From an uncultured Prevotella sp. (GTDB taxonomy: Bacteria > Bacteroidota > Bacteroidia > Bacteroidales > Bacteroidaceae), in the NCBI GenBank assembly GCA_946415245.1, contig CAMKRS010000003.1, forward strand, positions 1-64,000: a DNA stretch of 64,000 bases, read 5' to 3'. The notes under the pieces were generated by a model. That model had not been told where the DNA came from and did no database searches. It saw only the letters and a program-made list of their open reading frames with translations. Shown piece by piece: positions 19,301 to 26,845 of this stretch (within the stretch, counting starts at the first letter, position 1; every line of letters begins with the position of its first letter). Made by a program: the position numbers and the translations under genes.

Positions 19301-19402
19301 AGCAAAATCGGAAGCAGAGGGATGGTGCTCCTGAGCTCCGACAGGCTGTATGACGGACATCATATAGACCAAAAATAATAAGGCTAGTTTAGAATGTGTC
19401 AT
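16397..19402 (-). CDS. TonB-dependent receptor with a large N-terminal extension (DUF4249 partner)
   Basis: A 1001-residue outer-membrane protein. After a signal peptide (PVGAQ) come about 200 residues of unknown fold. A low-complexity stretch at residues 230-278 is encoded by three heptamer arrays (repeated D-N-G-Q-W). A TonB box (LDEIVVVGGRP), a plug (SGYNVRGGATDQNLILFNGGTVFNPSHLFGLF) and a barrel ending in VSLNIRFN follow. The plug is of the type that goes with DUF4249. The gene lies 5 bp after the M28 peptidase and directly before the lipoprotein, so it belongs to one operon. The ligand is unknown; a peptide is a reasonable guess given the peptidase. Confidence 0.88.
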   Translation of the reverse strand: MTHSKLALLFLVYMMSVIQPVGAQEHHPSASDFARLYVGSVEPQYQLLLWHDIPYYKDNTDLYAGRVSYHGVVYDDVQLRFDQFMQRIAVLTPVGNYLCLPEKKYIDWFEMDGHRYVQDPEDSTRYANLLCDGSTNGIRFYHSVWKIDNGDMYFGTRKLLRTLRTLEQYTLITPDGEMHHVKRLSDVAKLFPEQKKQIRQTARKNHLSFSKSKRESSLVKVVESISGSPMDYDNGQWIMDNGKLASALDNGQWTMDNGQLQEGASNNYPSSIINYPLIKGIPVLDSDTVSIAAGSSKSKVYVVPGMKKARASIADDQELDEIVVVGGRPSSVDNVIMGSEKFKPQLLKNIPSAFGESDIMKIVLSLPGVTTVGEASSGYNVRGGATDQNLILFNGGTVFNPSHLFGLFASFNSDAVEDVELFKSSVPVEYGGRISSVLKVNSREANMQKLTGSASIGVLTSKANLEIPIVKDKMSLLLNGRTTYSDWILKQLPEKSGYRNGTANFYDLGGVLTWKLNSLNRLKINGYWSNDKFSFSSDDNYGYQNSNFSAEWRSMLNEKITATLSAGLDHYDYFNENRSVPSSAARLSFGIDQLWGKLHIRQRLTEKEVITYGLSMQHYNVQAGKYEPVGDASFIKSDQLQREKALESAAYISYERPLTEKLTVSAGLRYSMFNALGPRDVNYYEADQLPSEETMLETRSETGFIKTYQAPEIRLSALYAIKENVSLKVGFNTMHQYIHKVSNTSIVSPTDTWKLSDPNIKPQNGWQAAAGIYHETRDKNYEFSAEVYYKHIDDYLNYRNSAVLLMNPHLETDVISTKGKSYGVELQVKKPFGKVNGWVSYTFSRSMLRQDDKGVKNPVNDGDWYPSEYDRPHEVKAVLNLKFTERYSFSSNFNYATGRPTTLPTGKYYNTYYQKFMPYYSDRNTYRIPDYMRLDLAFNIEPTHRLTSFLHTSFSIGVYNALARRNAYNIYYVNEGDNIKGYRLSVFGTAIPYVSLNIRFN
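18569..18713. repeat. Cluster of three heptamer arrays inside a TonB receptor gene
   Basis: Three runs of TCCATTG/TAATGGA-type 7-mers (18569-18607, 18623-18660, 18671-18713) are separated by short unique pieces. All are in frame and encode Q-W-I-M-D-N-G and Q-W-T-M-D-N-G type peptides between the N-terminal extension and the plug. Confidence 0.93.
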
Positions 19403-19407
19403 GATTT

Positions 19408-20664
19408 CTAATACTGTTCAATAAAGTCGCGCACCAAGCGGAAGACGGGTTCGTAGCTATCAAAGCGCACCGTCTTGTAGGTGTCGAAGATGGTGTGGTA
19501 ATACTGGAAGGCGTCGCCCTTCTCATTTTCGAGGAAGATACAGGGCACGTGGCGCGTGGCAAAGGGATAGTGATCGCTGTTGGCAGCCAGATCACCACGG
19601 TGCAGGGCCTTGAAGTGGTGCTTCTCAGCATTGATCCTCTCAAAGAGCTTGTAGCCGCGCATACCCTCGTCGCTCACCTCGCAATACTGATTAGGATTGT
19701 TGTCGCCAATCATATCGATATTAAAGAGGTATTTGATCTGGCTCAGCGGCACGATGGGGTGCTCGGCATACCACGTAGAGCCGCGCAGGTTGGCATCCTC
19801 GCCAGAGAAAGCAATGAAATACATATCATAGGGCGGACGGTGCTTGGCGTAGTAAGCCGCCAGTGTGACGATGGCAGCAGTACCCGAGGCATTATCGTTG
19901 GCACCGGCATAGAAGACCTTCTTGCCGAGATTGCCCAGATGGTCGTAGTGGGCCGTGAAAACGTAGCAGCTATCGTGTCGCTCGCCAGCCACCTTAGCGA
20001 TAACGTTGAAACACTCGTAATCTTTCAGGAACTTATTGTCGACATTCACCTTCACGCGCTGCACGCCATTGATGGCCTCAGGCGTCACCCAAAGGATGGG
20101 CTTATCCACCACCTTCTCGCCATAGGCCTTAAAGAACTTAATGGGTGCCTCCCAGGTATAGATGAGACCTGCATTGGGACACTCGCCCGCTTTCTGTAAT
20201 TTCGAAAAATCCTTGCGATGCTTATAGGTAAACCAGAATTCACAGGCCACCAGACAGTTGGCGTACTCGGGCTTGGCCAAGTCGGCAAACATCCGCTCAG
20301 CATCATAGTTCAGCGTATCCACATGATAGACGGGAAACTCGCCCTTCACACCAGGCGAATACTCGCGCATCGAGAAATCCACACCTGGTTTCAGCTTTTT
20401 TCCATCAGCCCACATCTGCATCTTACCGCAGAAGGTATTGATATCCAGTTTGAAGGGCTGCAGCGTCACCTCGTCAACACCCGCCTTCTCAAACTCCCGC
20501 TGCAGATACTTACCAGCCTTATTGGCGCCGTCTTTGGCATAGCCGCGCCCCTGATACTTGGCGCTGCTCAGTTGCTTGATCACCTGTTTGTATTGCGTCA
20601 GGTCCTGCGCACCAGCCATGGTGGTCGCAAGCACCAACAGCATCATTGTTATCGTCTGTTTCAT
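19408..20664 (-). CDS. M28-family zinc aminopeptidase, exported
   Basis: A 418-residue protein with a signal peptide (TTMAGAQ). It has the M28 zinc and catalytic motifs in order: HYDHLG, GANDNASG, AFSGEDANLRGS, NIDMIGD and YHTIFDT. The usual GEE is GED here, a conservative change at the metal or base position that may affect metal affinity. It probably trims peptides in the periplasm. It lies 16 bp after the DUF418 gene and 5 bp before the TonB receptor, suggesting a peptide uptake and processing operon. Confidence 0.9.
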   Translation of the reverse strand: MKQTITMMLLVLATTMAGAQDLTQYKQVIKQLSSAKYQGRGYAKDGANKAGKYLQREFEKAGVDEVTLQPFKLDINTFCGKMQMWADGKKLKPGVDFSMREYSPGVKGEFPVYHVDTLNYDAERMFADLAKPEYANCLVACEFWFTYKHRKDFSKLQKAGECPNAGLIYTWEAPIKFFKAYGEKVVDKPILWVTPEAINGVQRVKVNVDNKFLKDYECFNVIAKVAGERHDSCYVFTAHYDHLGNLGKKVFYAGANDNASGTAAIVTLAAYYAKHRPPYDMYFIAFSGEDANLRGSTWYAEHPIVPLSQIKYLFNIDMIGDNNPNQYCEVSDEGMRGYKLFERINAEKHHFKALHRGDLAANSDHYPFATRHVPCIFLENEKGDAFQYYHTIFDTYKTVRFDSYEPVFRLVRDFIEQY

Positions 20665-20680
20665 ACGCTATTCTTATGTC

Positions 20681-21796
20681 TTAAATCCATGTCAGTTTTC
20701 GCCAAAGACCCTCTAACGGTCCGCGAGGATGGTTGCGGAACCAATAACGGGCGAAGAGATACTGGCAAATGACCATTCCGCAGCCCACCATCACGGCGTA
20801 GGTGATGCCTAAAAGGCGGTAGCAGGCCAGACCATAGCCGCAGAAGATGAAGCAGCCGATGATGGACTGCAGCAGATAGTTGGTCAGACTCATACGTCCG
20901 AAGATGCAGAGATGATGGAGCACACGGCGCACGCCATCGAAGGCATACCAGGCAGAAACCACAGCCGAGACGATCATCAACAGGATGATGAGGTTGTAGA
21001 TGGGTTTGAGCCATGAATCCAGCTCGCCGAAATCTGGGCTCATCATCGAAATAACGCCGAGGGCCGAGGTGACGAGGAGGGTATGCCATATCTGCAGATT
21101 GCGCCCCTCGTTGTAAAAGAGCCTCTGACGTCCTAACTGCATACCAAGGATAAACAGGCAGAGCAGCTGCGTCAATCGTCCGCTGAAGACATTGAATCGG
21201 AAGTTCACCTCAAACCCGTATCGCAGGTTGGTCAGCATATTCTCCCAGAACGTGCCATGTTCGTGGGCGCTGTTGATCTTGCCATACAGTTCCCACATGG
21301 TGCTGTGGTCGAGCGTGGTGCCCGTCAGCAGACAATAAAGCTCTACGGGCTGGATGGCCAGCAGGATGATGATGCACCACACCCACTTCGACGGCAGATA
21401 ACTGATGGGGATAAGCAGCAGGCCGTAGCACGCATACAGCATCAGGATGTCGCCATCGTAGAAGGCTACGTTGATGATACCAAACATAAACAGCAGGCAC
21501 ATACGCCAGGCAAAGCGACCCGAGAAGTTCTTGCCCTTCTGCTGCTGGTTGTCGTTCATGATGAAGAAACTCAGTCCGAAGAGCATGGCGAAGATGCCGT
21601 ACATCTTGCCTGATAGCAGCCAGGCCAGCACATCGGCCACCGTCTGGTCGCTCGCCAGCGGATGAACTATCGGCTCCTGGGTGAAGATGTTAAAGTGCTC
21701 TACGGAGTGATAAAGGATGATGCCGGCCACTGCGATACCTCTCAGGGCATCGGCCACATCAATTCGGGTGTTGGGTAAATTGCGGGTCTTATACAT
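20681..21796 (-). CDS. DUF418-family membrane protein (acyltransferase-like)
   Basis: A 371-residue polytopic inner-membrane protein. The N-terminal DVADALRGIAVAGIILYHSVEHFNIF and C-terminal FGRMSLTNYLLQSIIG are the usual DUF418 signatures, related to heparan-alpha-glucosaminide acetyltransferase-like proteins. About ten hydrophobic helices are visible. It is first in the reverse operon with M28 peptidase and TonB receptor. A role in envelope acylation is only an inference from the superfamily. Confidence 0.82.
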   Translation of the reverse strand: MYKTRNLPNTRIDVADALRGIAVAGIILYHSVEHFNIFTQEPIVHPLASDQTVADVLAWLLSGKMYGIFAMLFGLSFFIMNDNQQQKGKNFSGRFAWRMCLLFMFGIINVAFYDGDILMLYACYGLLLIPISYLPSKWVWCIIILLAIQPVELYCLLTGTTLDHSTMWELYGKINSAHEHGTFWENMLTNLRYGFEVNFRFNVFSGRLTQLLCLFILGMQLGRQRLFYNEGRNLQIWHTLLVTSALGVISMMSPDFGELDSWLKPIYNLIILLMIVSAVVSAWYAFDGVRRVLHHLCIFGRMSLTNYLLQSIIGCFIFCGYGLACYRLLGITYAVMVGCGMVICQYLFARYWFRNHPRGPLEGLWRKLTWI

Positions 21797-21816
21797 TATT
21801 TATCCATTTTCGACTG

Positions 21817-21824
21817 CAAAATTA
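21817..21824 (-). promoter_or_regulatory. -7 box TAATTTTG for the DUF418-led operon
   Basis: Minus-strand TAATTTTG, about 20 bp before the ATG at 21796. Confidence 0.6.
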
Positions 21825-21860
21825 CGCATAATTACCAAGACCGCCAAACAATACCGCCAC

Positions 21861-22931
21861 TTATTCAACGTTCTGTTGTCCTAATGCAAAATGGAATGAC
21901 TTACTGAAATGACGGCGGGAATAATAAGTGACAGAGGGATGCGATAGATCCATCACCATCGTCCAGGCGGTTCCGAGGAATCCCTCGCGCTGAGGCTGCG
22001 ACACGACCGCGATGGCTTCGGTCAACTGTTTCTTACTCATCACACCGTGCGTCTGGTCGAACCGCTGGCAAAGTTTGTCATAACGGTCATCGCCTTCTTC
22101 AAGTCCTACATTCAGCTTCTGCTCACACAAATAGTGATTGGCTACGGCGGGCGATTCTGTTACCACCATCTTATTGTCAACATACTCCACAACCACACTT
22201 CTGCCTGAAACATCAGCCATGGCATAATGATGGGCCGAGCCGATATCTGAGTGCATATCGATACCTTCAAGCAGTTTGAGGGCCTCGTCTACATTGGCTG
22301 CATTTTTCAGCATATAGGAGATGGCGGCTGTCGTGGTCAGATCGGGTTTGCTGGTGCGCTGGTGCGTCTGAATCGTATCGCCAGCCATCAGGTCGGCAAT
22401 GGCCAAGCCCTTTTCGTTGATACCGTCGAGGGCGACAAACAGACCTGTCAGACACATATATTGGTTCTTGAATCCCTCTGGTTTGAAGTCCTCGCCGAAT
22501 CCATAGAACTCCACGTTGAAGGTGGTAATCGTTTCGTACCCCTTATCAGGGATGCAATGCATGATGACGCCAATGGCCGACGGGAAGTCGAAGTTGCGCC
22601 CCATCAACACATCGCCATCGGGTGTGCGCACCGTGAGGGCTGAGCATCCGAAACCGTCTTTCTTGGTTTCTACCTCAGGTTTGTAGTGTCCCTTTGACAG
22701 GAACTCAATGGCGTAGCTTGCCAACTGATCGGCAGATTCAAATCCGCCTTTCGCCATCAGTTCGTCGAAGCCGTCGTCGCCCTTGTACTCCATATAGTAC
22801 AGTCCGTTGTCGAGTTTCACGCACGAATTAGCTCCCTTCACCAGTGGACCAAACTCCATCCACATCAACACTCCTGCGACTATCACCAGTCCCAGCACGC
22901 TCAACAGCGCAATCTTCAATGCTTTTTTCAT
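21861..22931 (-). CDS. Choloylglycine-hydrolase-family linear amide C-N hydrolase (Ntn)
   Basis: A 356-residue protein with an N-terminal membrane anchor or signal (LSVLGLVIVAGVLMWM). The Ntn nucleophile is expected at C96 in KKDGFGCSALTVR, followed by MGRNFDF, the core motif of penicillin V acylase/bile salt hydrolase-like enzymes. The long pro-segment before Cys96 resembles AAT-like members. It would hydrolyse an amide such as an N-acyl amino acid, conjugated bile acid or lactone; the substrate is unknown. Its own promoter sits in the end of the upstream GNAT gene. Confidence 0.85.
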   Translation of the reverse strand: MKKALKIALLSVLGLVIVAGVLMWMEFGPLVKGANSCVKLDNGLYYMEYKGDDGFDELMAKGGFESADQLASYAIEFLSKGHYKPEVETKKDGFGCSALTVRTPDGDVLMGRNFDFPSAIGVIMHCIPDKGYETITTFNVEFYGFGEDFKPEGFKNQYMCLTGLFVALDGINEKGLAIADLMAGDTIQTHQRTSKPDLTTTAAISYMLKNAANVDEALKLLEGIDMHSDIGSAHHYAMADVSGRSVVVEYVDNKMVVTESPAVANHYLCEQKLNVGLEEGDDRYDKLCQRFDQTHGVMSKKQLTEAIAVVSQPQREGFLGTAWTMVMDLSHPSVTYYSRRHFSKSFHFALGQQNVE

Positions 22932-22934
22932 TCT

Positions 22935-23468
22935 CTATTTTTTATGTTTACGGTTTTCGACCGCAAAGTTACGAATTGTTGCCGAAACTGCCAAACATTC
23001 CATTTCATATTCTTTCCATTCCTCTCCGTCAATCTGATAGGCATCTGCACCTGTGATGCGGAAGCCGACGGACTTGTAGCATTCGACGGCAGAGAGATTA
23101 TCGCAAAACACGCCAAGAGTAATCTTTTGAGCACCCAGTTCCCGCTGCGCATAATCAATAGCGAGGCGCAGCATCTGTTTGCCATAGCCTTTACCTCGTT
23201 TCGAATCGTCCACAATGACGAAGCCAAAACGAATGACACTTTTATCCTCTGAGGGGAGTCTCAATAGGATATGCCCAATAATTTCTTCTCCCACGACAGC
23301 CGTGAGCGGATACATGTTTTCTCCCTCGTACTGCTCCATCATCTCCTCAGGCTGAGCAGGGAATTCTTTGTACCTGTCAGCACTCCAAAGCCGGAAGGCA
23401 TGCTTATCCTTGCACCAACTCAGGATTGTCTCTGCATCGTTGATGTTGAATGGTCGAAGTGTCATCAT
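22935..23468 (-). CDS. GNAT-family N-acetyltransferase
   Basis: A 177-residue GNAT protein. The acetyl-CoA motif A is RFGFVIVDDSKRGKGYGKQML, with the R-G-K-G-Y-G loop, followed by LGVFCDNLSAVECYKSVGF (motif B). It is the last gene of the long reverse operon that starts at 28768; its ATG overlaps the stop of a 28-codon ORF. The substrate is unknown. Confidence 0.9.
   Translation of the reverse strand: MMTLRPFNINDAETILSWCKDKHAFRLWSADRYKEFPAQPEEMMEQYEGENMYPLTAVVGEEIIGHILLRLPSEDKSVIRFGFVIVDDSKRGKGYGKQMLRLAIDYAQRELGAQKITLGVFCDNLSAVECYKSVGFRITGADAYQIDGEEWKEYEMECLAVSATIRNFAVENRKHKK
22964..22971 (-). promoter_or_regulatory. -7 box TAACTTTG inside the end of the GNAT gene
   Basis: Minus-strand TAACTTTG, 32 bp before the Ntn hydrolase start, overlapping the last codons of the upstream gene. 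Confidence 0.6.
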
Positions 23469-23551
23469 AATAAATAATCTCCTTCGATTCTAACTGTAGC
23501 CTTACCGCCGAAGAGGACTTGGCCATTAGCGTTAATGACTAATACTTTCAT
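23465..23551 (-). CDS. Possible 28-aa small ORF, translationally coupled to the GNAT gene
   Basis: ATG at 23551, 28 codons, with stop TGA overlapping the GNAT start as ATGA. The product begins MKVLVINANGQVLFGG and ends in EGDYLL. It sits in the only gap (about 100 bp) of an otherwise overlapping operon. It may be a coupling leader, a real small protein or the remnant of a lost gene. Confidence 0.4.
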   Translation of the reverse strand: MKVLVINANGQVLFGGKATVRIEGDYLL

Positions 23552-23575
23552 TTTATATGAAGATTTTACGAAGAT

Positions 23576-24106
23576 CTAATTCTTAGATATTTCCAATCTC
23601 AACACTCTGATAGGTCTGTTCTCGCCTTGATACTGGTTTGCATCGATGCAGGTTTCACCCGTGGGTACGAAACCGCACTTCTCCATTACTCGGCCTGAGG
23701 CAGGATTATCTACGAAGTGCCCGCTGATGAGCGATTTGATGTCCGTCGTTTCTCTGATGTGGTCTAACATCAAGCGCAGTGCTTCTGTACAGATGCCCTG
23801 ATTCCAATAGGGTTTCGCCACCCAATAGCCGATGAGCGGTTCACCCTCGCGGGCCGGCAAATCACACTCGCACGAAGGACCATAGCCCATAGCGCCAATC
23901 GGCTGACCTGTCTCTTTTAAAACGATAGCCCATGTGTGCAGCGCATCATTAAACACAGTGCAGATAATCTCCAGACTTTCCTCCACACTCTGATGCGGTG
24001 CCCATCCAGCACGAGGACCCACATCAGGATCAGAAGCCCACTTATACAGCACTTCCGCATCGCTGTCGCGCCAAGGGCGCAGTAATATCCTTTCTGTTTC
24101 CATCAT
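23576..24106 (-). CDS. RimJ/RimL-type GNAT acetyltransferase
   Basis: A 176-residue GNAT protein starting METERILLRPWRDSDAEVLYKW, the typical RimJ/RimL opening. EPLIGYWVAKPYWNQGICTEALRLML is motif A (variant Q-N-x-G-I-C loop), followed by VDNPASGRVMEKCGF. It overlaps the upstream gene by 4 bp. Likely targets are a protein N-terminus or a small amine; an antibiotic is possible in this context. Confidence 0.9.
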   Translation of the reverse strand: MMETERILLRPWRDSDAEVLYKWASDPDVGPRAGWAPHQSVEESLEIICTVFNDALHTWAIVLKETGQPIGAMGYGPSCECDLPAREGEPLIGYWVAKPYWNQGICTEALRLMLDHIRETTDIKSLISGHFVDNPASGRVMEKCGFVPTGETCIDANQYQGENRPIRVLRLEISKN

Positions 24107-24507
24107 TTTCTCCTATAATAAATACCTTCATGCCTTGTTATGAGGAATGTACAGCGATCGCTTCCCCTGAGAATTGTATTCTCAATCCGAACCTCGAAAT
24201 GGCTGTCCGGTTCTAGTTGCGACAAGATATATAAAATGCTCTGTCGTGAGCACTCACATTGCTGCGGATGGTTTCTCAGCCCACATTTAACTTTAGGGCA
24301 CGTACATTCCAGATAACTCAGTTCATAAATCTTTCCTGGCTCAATCACCCTACCCGTATAGGACTTGCTGTTGTACCCTTCCGTATAGATTCTGTCAAAA
24401 TCCCCATTATACTTGGCATATATTTGCTTATGTATCTGGAGAACATGATCCTTTACACATTCGATGGCTTCTTCTCTATAGCACATACCTTTATTATGTT
24501 CTTTCAT
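24103..24507 (-). CDS. Small cysteine-rich hypothetical protein
   Basis: A 134-residue protein of unknown function. The middle holds clustered cysteines (YLECTCPKVKCGLRNHPQQC, then CSRQ), suggestive of a metal or iron-sulfur site. The end, TILRGSDRCTFLITR, resembles the C-terminal edge of V4R/ATC-hydrolase-like domains (G.RC.F). It overlaps both neighbours by 4 bp, so it is co-translated. The assignment is weak. Confidence 0.6.
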   Translation of the reverse strand: MKEHNKGMCYREEAIECVKDHVLQIHKQIYAKYNGDFDRIYTEGYNSKSYTGRVIEPGKIYELSYLECTCPKVKCGLRNHPQQCECSRQSILYILSQLEPDSHFEVRIENTILRGSDRCTFLITRHEGIYYRRK

Positions 24508-24998
24508 TGTTTGTAATCGGCAAGCGTTTTAACCTCACAGCCTTTGCTCTCGTAATAGGCGAGCATCTCTGGGAGTTTCTTCAGGTCGTAGCTGGTGATG
24601 CAGTCGGAGAGGACATGTACTGTGAAGCCCGTCTTGGCCATATTGAAACACGTCGATTTCACGCAGGCCGTAGCATCAGCACCTGCTACGTAAAATTCAT
24701 TGATGCCGTTCGCAGCGATGAAAACAGAAAACGCCTCGCTTGTAAGGGCATTACTCTTCGTCTTCACGAAGATATTGTCTGACACGACCTTCATCTCAGA
24801 CACCAGTTCCTCGCCCTTGCTACCAGACTTGAACGTTCTCGTAGCAGCAGTGATGTTGTTATGCTTGATGTAGACCACATGCATCCCCTCTGCCACAGCC
24901 CATTCGATGGCTGCGTTGATGTTGCCGATGATGTCGCGGTAATGCTTGGTGATGTCGTTCTGGATGTCGATAACGACAAATGCTTTATTGTTCATCAT
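24504..24998 (-). CDS. Isochorismatase-family cysteine hydrolase
   Basis: A 164-residue cytoplasmic hydrolase. The triad is visible: Asp in FVVIDIQNDI, Lys in FVKTKSNALTS and Cys in GADATACVKSTCFNM. The family cleaves amides such as nicotinamide or vinyl ethers such as isochorismate. The short length suits nicotinamidase-like or YcaC-like members; the substrate is unknown. It overlaps the next gene by 4 bp. Confidence 0.88.
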   Translation of the reverse strand: MMNNKAFVVIDIQNDITKHYRDIIGNINAAIEWAVAEGMHVVYIKHNNITAATRTFKSGSKGEELVSEMKVVSDNIFVKTKSNALTSEAFSVFIAANGINEFYVAGADATACVKSTCFNMAKTGFTVHVLSDCITSYDLKKLPEMLAYYESKGCEVKTLADYKQ

Positions 24999-25730
24999 TT
25001 ACTCAATCACAAAACTACGTGGATAGAAATCACTATAGAATCGACCATCGGTGGCGGTGAACTTCAAGACGCAGTAGTTAGGGTCGGTTACACCACCGGG
25101 ATAGTACTGCTCGTCGCCATCGTGCCAGATCATCTCTTTCGAGGCGGCATCCGTCAGTACCTCCATCGTGCCCCGCAGCATCATTCCCTTGAAGCCTTTG
25201 GCATCGCAAAAATAGATGCTGGCCTTGGGATTTGCCTTGTATTGAGCTACGCGTATTGAGAATGTGTTGGTTGTAAAGTAGAAGGTTTTGATACCCTCAC
25301 GCTTGCGCGGCTTCAACATGGCCTTGGTCCAAGGAAAACCTTCTTGGTCTACTGACGAAATATAAGCGATGGGCAGTTTGTCAGCCATCTGTGCAATGAG
25401 TTCTTTAATGCCTGCTAAAGCGGGATTAGCATTCATTGCTTCACCGTTATTCACATCCAGCGTTTGGCGCCAACGCTTAAGCTGGGGAAAGTACGATTTC
25501 ATCATGCCGATGTATTCCTCTTTGGTAATAGGTTTTTCTAACCCTTCATTAACAGCATTCACAAATTGAGCACAATGCTCAATCATCTCTTCCATCGTAC
25601 AATCCTGCAGGAACTTCCCATCCTTGTAGCAGTACATGCAGTAATCTTCGTTCTTACTTCCGTCGGCATTAGTACCGAGGACATCCTCTGTGAGCGGCAT
25701 GCCGCAGCTCTGACAAAATTTCTGTTCCAT
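24999..25730 (-). CDS. Zinc-ribbon plus pyridoxamine-phosphate-oxidase-like flavoprotein
   Basis: A 243-residue two-domain protein. Residues 1-88 are a zinc ribbon with helical tail (FCQSCGMPL...DYCMYCYKDGKFLQDCTMEEMIEHC). Residues 100-243 are a split-barrel flavin-binding domain (LPIAYISSVDQEGFPWTKAML...YKANPKASIYFCD). The barrel probably binds FMN or F420 and reduces a small molecule or serves as a stress protein. The stop abuts the next start. A near-identical ribbon sits at the end of the gene at 26842-27723. Confidence 0.88.
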   Translation of the reverse strand: MEQKFCQSCGMPLTEDVLGTNADGSKNEDYCMYCYKDGKFLQDCTMEEMIEHCAQFVNAVNEGLEKPITKEEYIGMMKSYFPQLKRWRQTLDVNNGEAMNANPALAGIKELIAQMADKLPIAYISSVDQEGFPWTKAMLKPRKREGIKTFYFTTNTFSIRVAQYKANPKASIYFCDAKGFKGMMLRGTMEVLTDAASKEMIWHDGDEQYYPGGVTDPNYCVLKFTATDGRFYSDFYPRSFVIE

Positions 25731-25733
25731 AAT

Positions 25734-26231
25734 TCATATTTGTTTTATCATATTCGTTATTATATAATGTTCATGAATAGCGGCAAACGAGGCGATAGCG
25801 GCTACAATGGTGATGGGGATGATAGACTGAAATGTCATGGGAACTGCAATGAAGAGTAGAAAGCCTGTTATTTTGTTCGCGAGAGTGTGAGGGAATTGAA
25901 AGCATCCATACATCACAAGGGCTGATGTTTGATTAACGATTTTAATCGCGACGATTACTCCTGCCCACAGCCATAGCCATTGTGGCAGTTCGAGTATCGG
26001 CAGGAGTAAAGGGCACAAACACGCTACGAAGCAGATGTCTGCCAAGCTATCCAGCAATGCTCCCGTCTTGGTGACGCACTTCAGCTTTCGAGCCAGCCAT
26101 CCGTCGGCTATGTCGCTGATGCCGCAGAGAGCATAGATTATCCAAAAACTATCATTCGCCACATCACAGAAAAGCAAACCTAAAGAGCCTGCAATCCTTA
26201 GCAGCGTCATGATGTTCGGCAACAGAGTCAT
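25734..26231 (-). CDS. CDP-alcohol phosphatidyltransferase
   Basis: A 165-residue membrane enzyme with the complete motif D..DG..AR.......G...D...D (SDIADGWLARKLK, then TGALLDSLAD). It condenses a CDP-activated lipid with an alcohol such as glycerol phosphate or inositol. It is slightly short for the family. Its start overlaps the CAT-like gene by 4 bp, unusual company for a lipid enzyme. Confidence 0.88.
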   Translation of the reverse strand: MTLLPNIMTLLRIAGSLGLLFCDVANDSFWIIYALCGISDIADGWLARKLKCVTKTGALLDSLADICFVACLCPLLLPILELPQWLWLWAGVIVAIKIVNQTSALVMYGCFQFPHTLANKITGFLLFIAVPMTFQSIIPITIVAAIASFAAIHEHYIITNMIKQI

Positions 26232-26845
26232 ATCGTATTGATGATCTTTTGCAGTTCTTCCAAAAATCGGGCGGCATGCGAGCCGTCCATTTGCGCGTGA
26301 TGGAACTGAAAAGAGATGGGTAGGGTAGTTTTCAGCCAGCCTTTGCGGTAACGGCCCCAGGCGAGGAAAGGGTTGTTGTAGATGCCGCTGTATTGGTTGA
26401 CGATGCTATCGAGTTCTGTGCCTGTGACGGCTGATGTGCCTACGATGACAGCCTCATCATCTAAGATGTCCTGGCACGTCTGGCTGATGGTCTCTGTCAG
26501 ATGCATGTAATTGGCGTTAAACGCCTCCAAATCATCGCTGACGGCAACGTCGCAGAAACTGAGTCCGCCCTTTATGTTATCCACTATCATGTTGATGGCC
26601 ATACGGTCGTACTTGTACAGTTTGCCGTTATGCGGCAACATGTAAAACTCCTCTATCGTTGATGCGGCCTTGCCGATGCACCAGCAGAGCAGCATGTTGA
26701 ATTTCATACCGCGCCGACGGCTTACTTTACAGAGCCTTGTCACATCGAAGGTCTTGGTAAGCGTCACCATCGGCATGGGCGATTTCATCCACAGTTCGAA
26801 TGCGATGGCTCTATTGGTATCCTTGGGATTGATTTCCTGTTTCAT
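26228..26845 (-). CDS. Chloramphenicol acetyltransferase-like (CatA-type) acyltransferase
   Basis: A 205-residue protein of the CAT fold. The catalytic motif HHAQMDGSHAARFLEELQ at the C-terminus (HHxxxDG, H182-H183) and N-terminal FELWMKSPMPMVTLTKTFDVT match trimeric type A CATs. True CatA enzymes are of similar length, but many chromosomal relatives act on other acceptors. Whether it modifies chloramphenicol cannot be told. It overlaps both neighbours by 4 bp. Confidence 0.85.
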   Translation of the reverse strand: MKQEINPKDTNRAIAFELWMKSPMPMVTLTKTFDVTRLCKVSRRRGMKFNMLLCWCIGKAASTIEEFYMLPHNGKLYKYDRMAINMIVDNIKGGLSFCDVAVSDDLEAFNANYMHLTETISQTCQDILDDEAVIVGTSAVTGTELDSIVNQYSGIYNNPFLAWGRYRKGWLKTTLPISFQFHHAQMDGSHAARFLEELQKIINTI

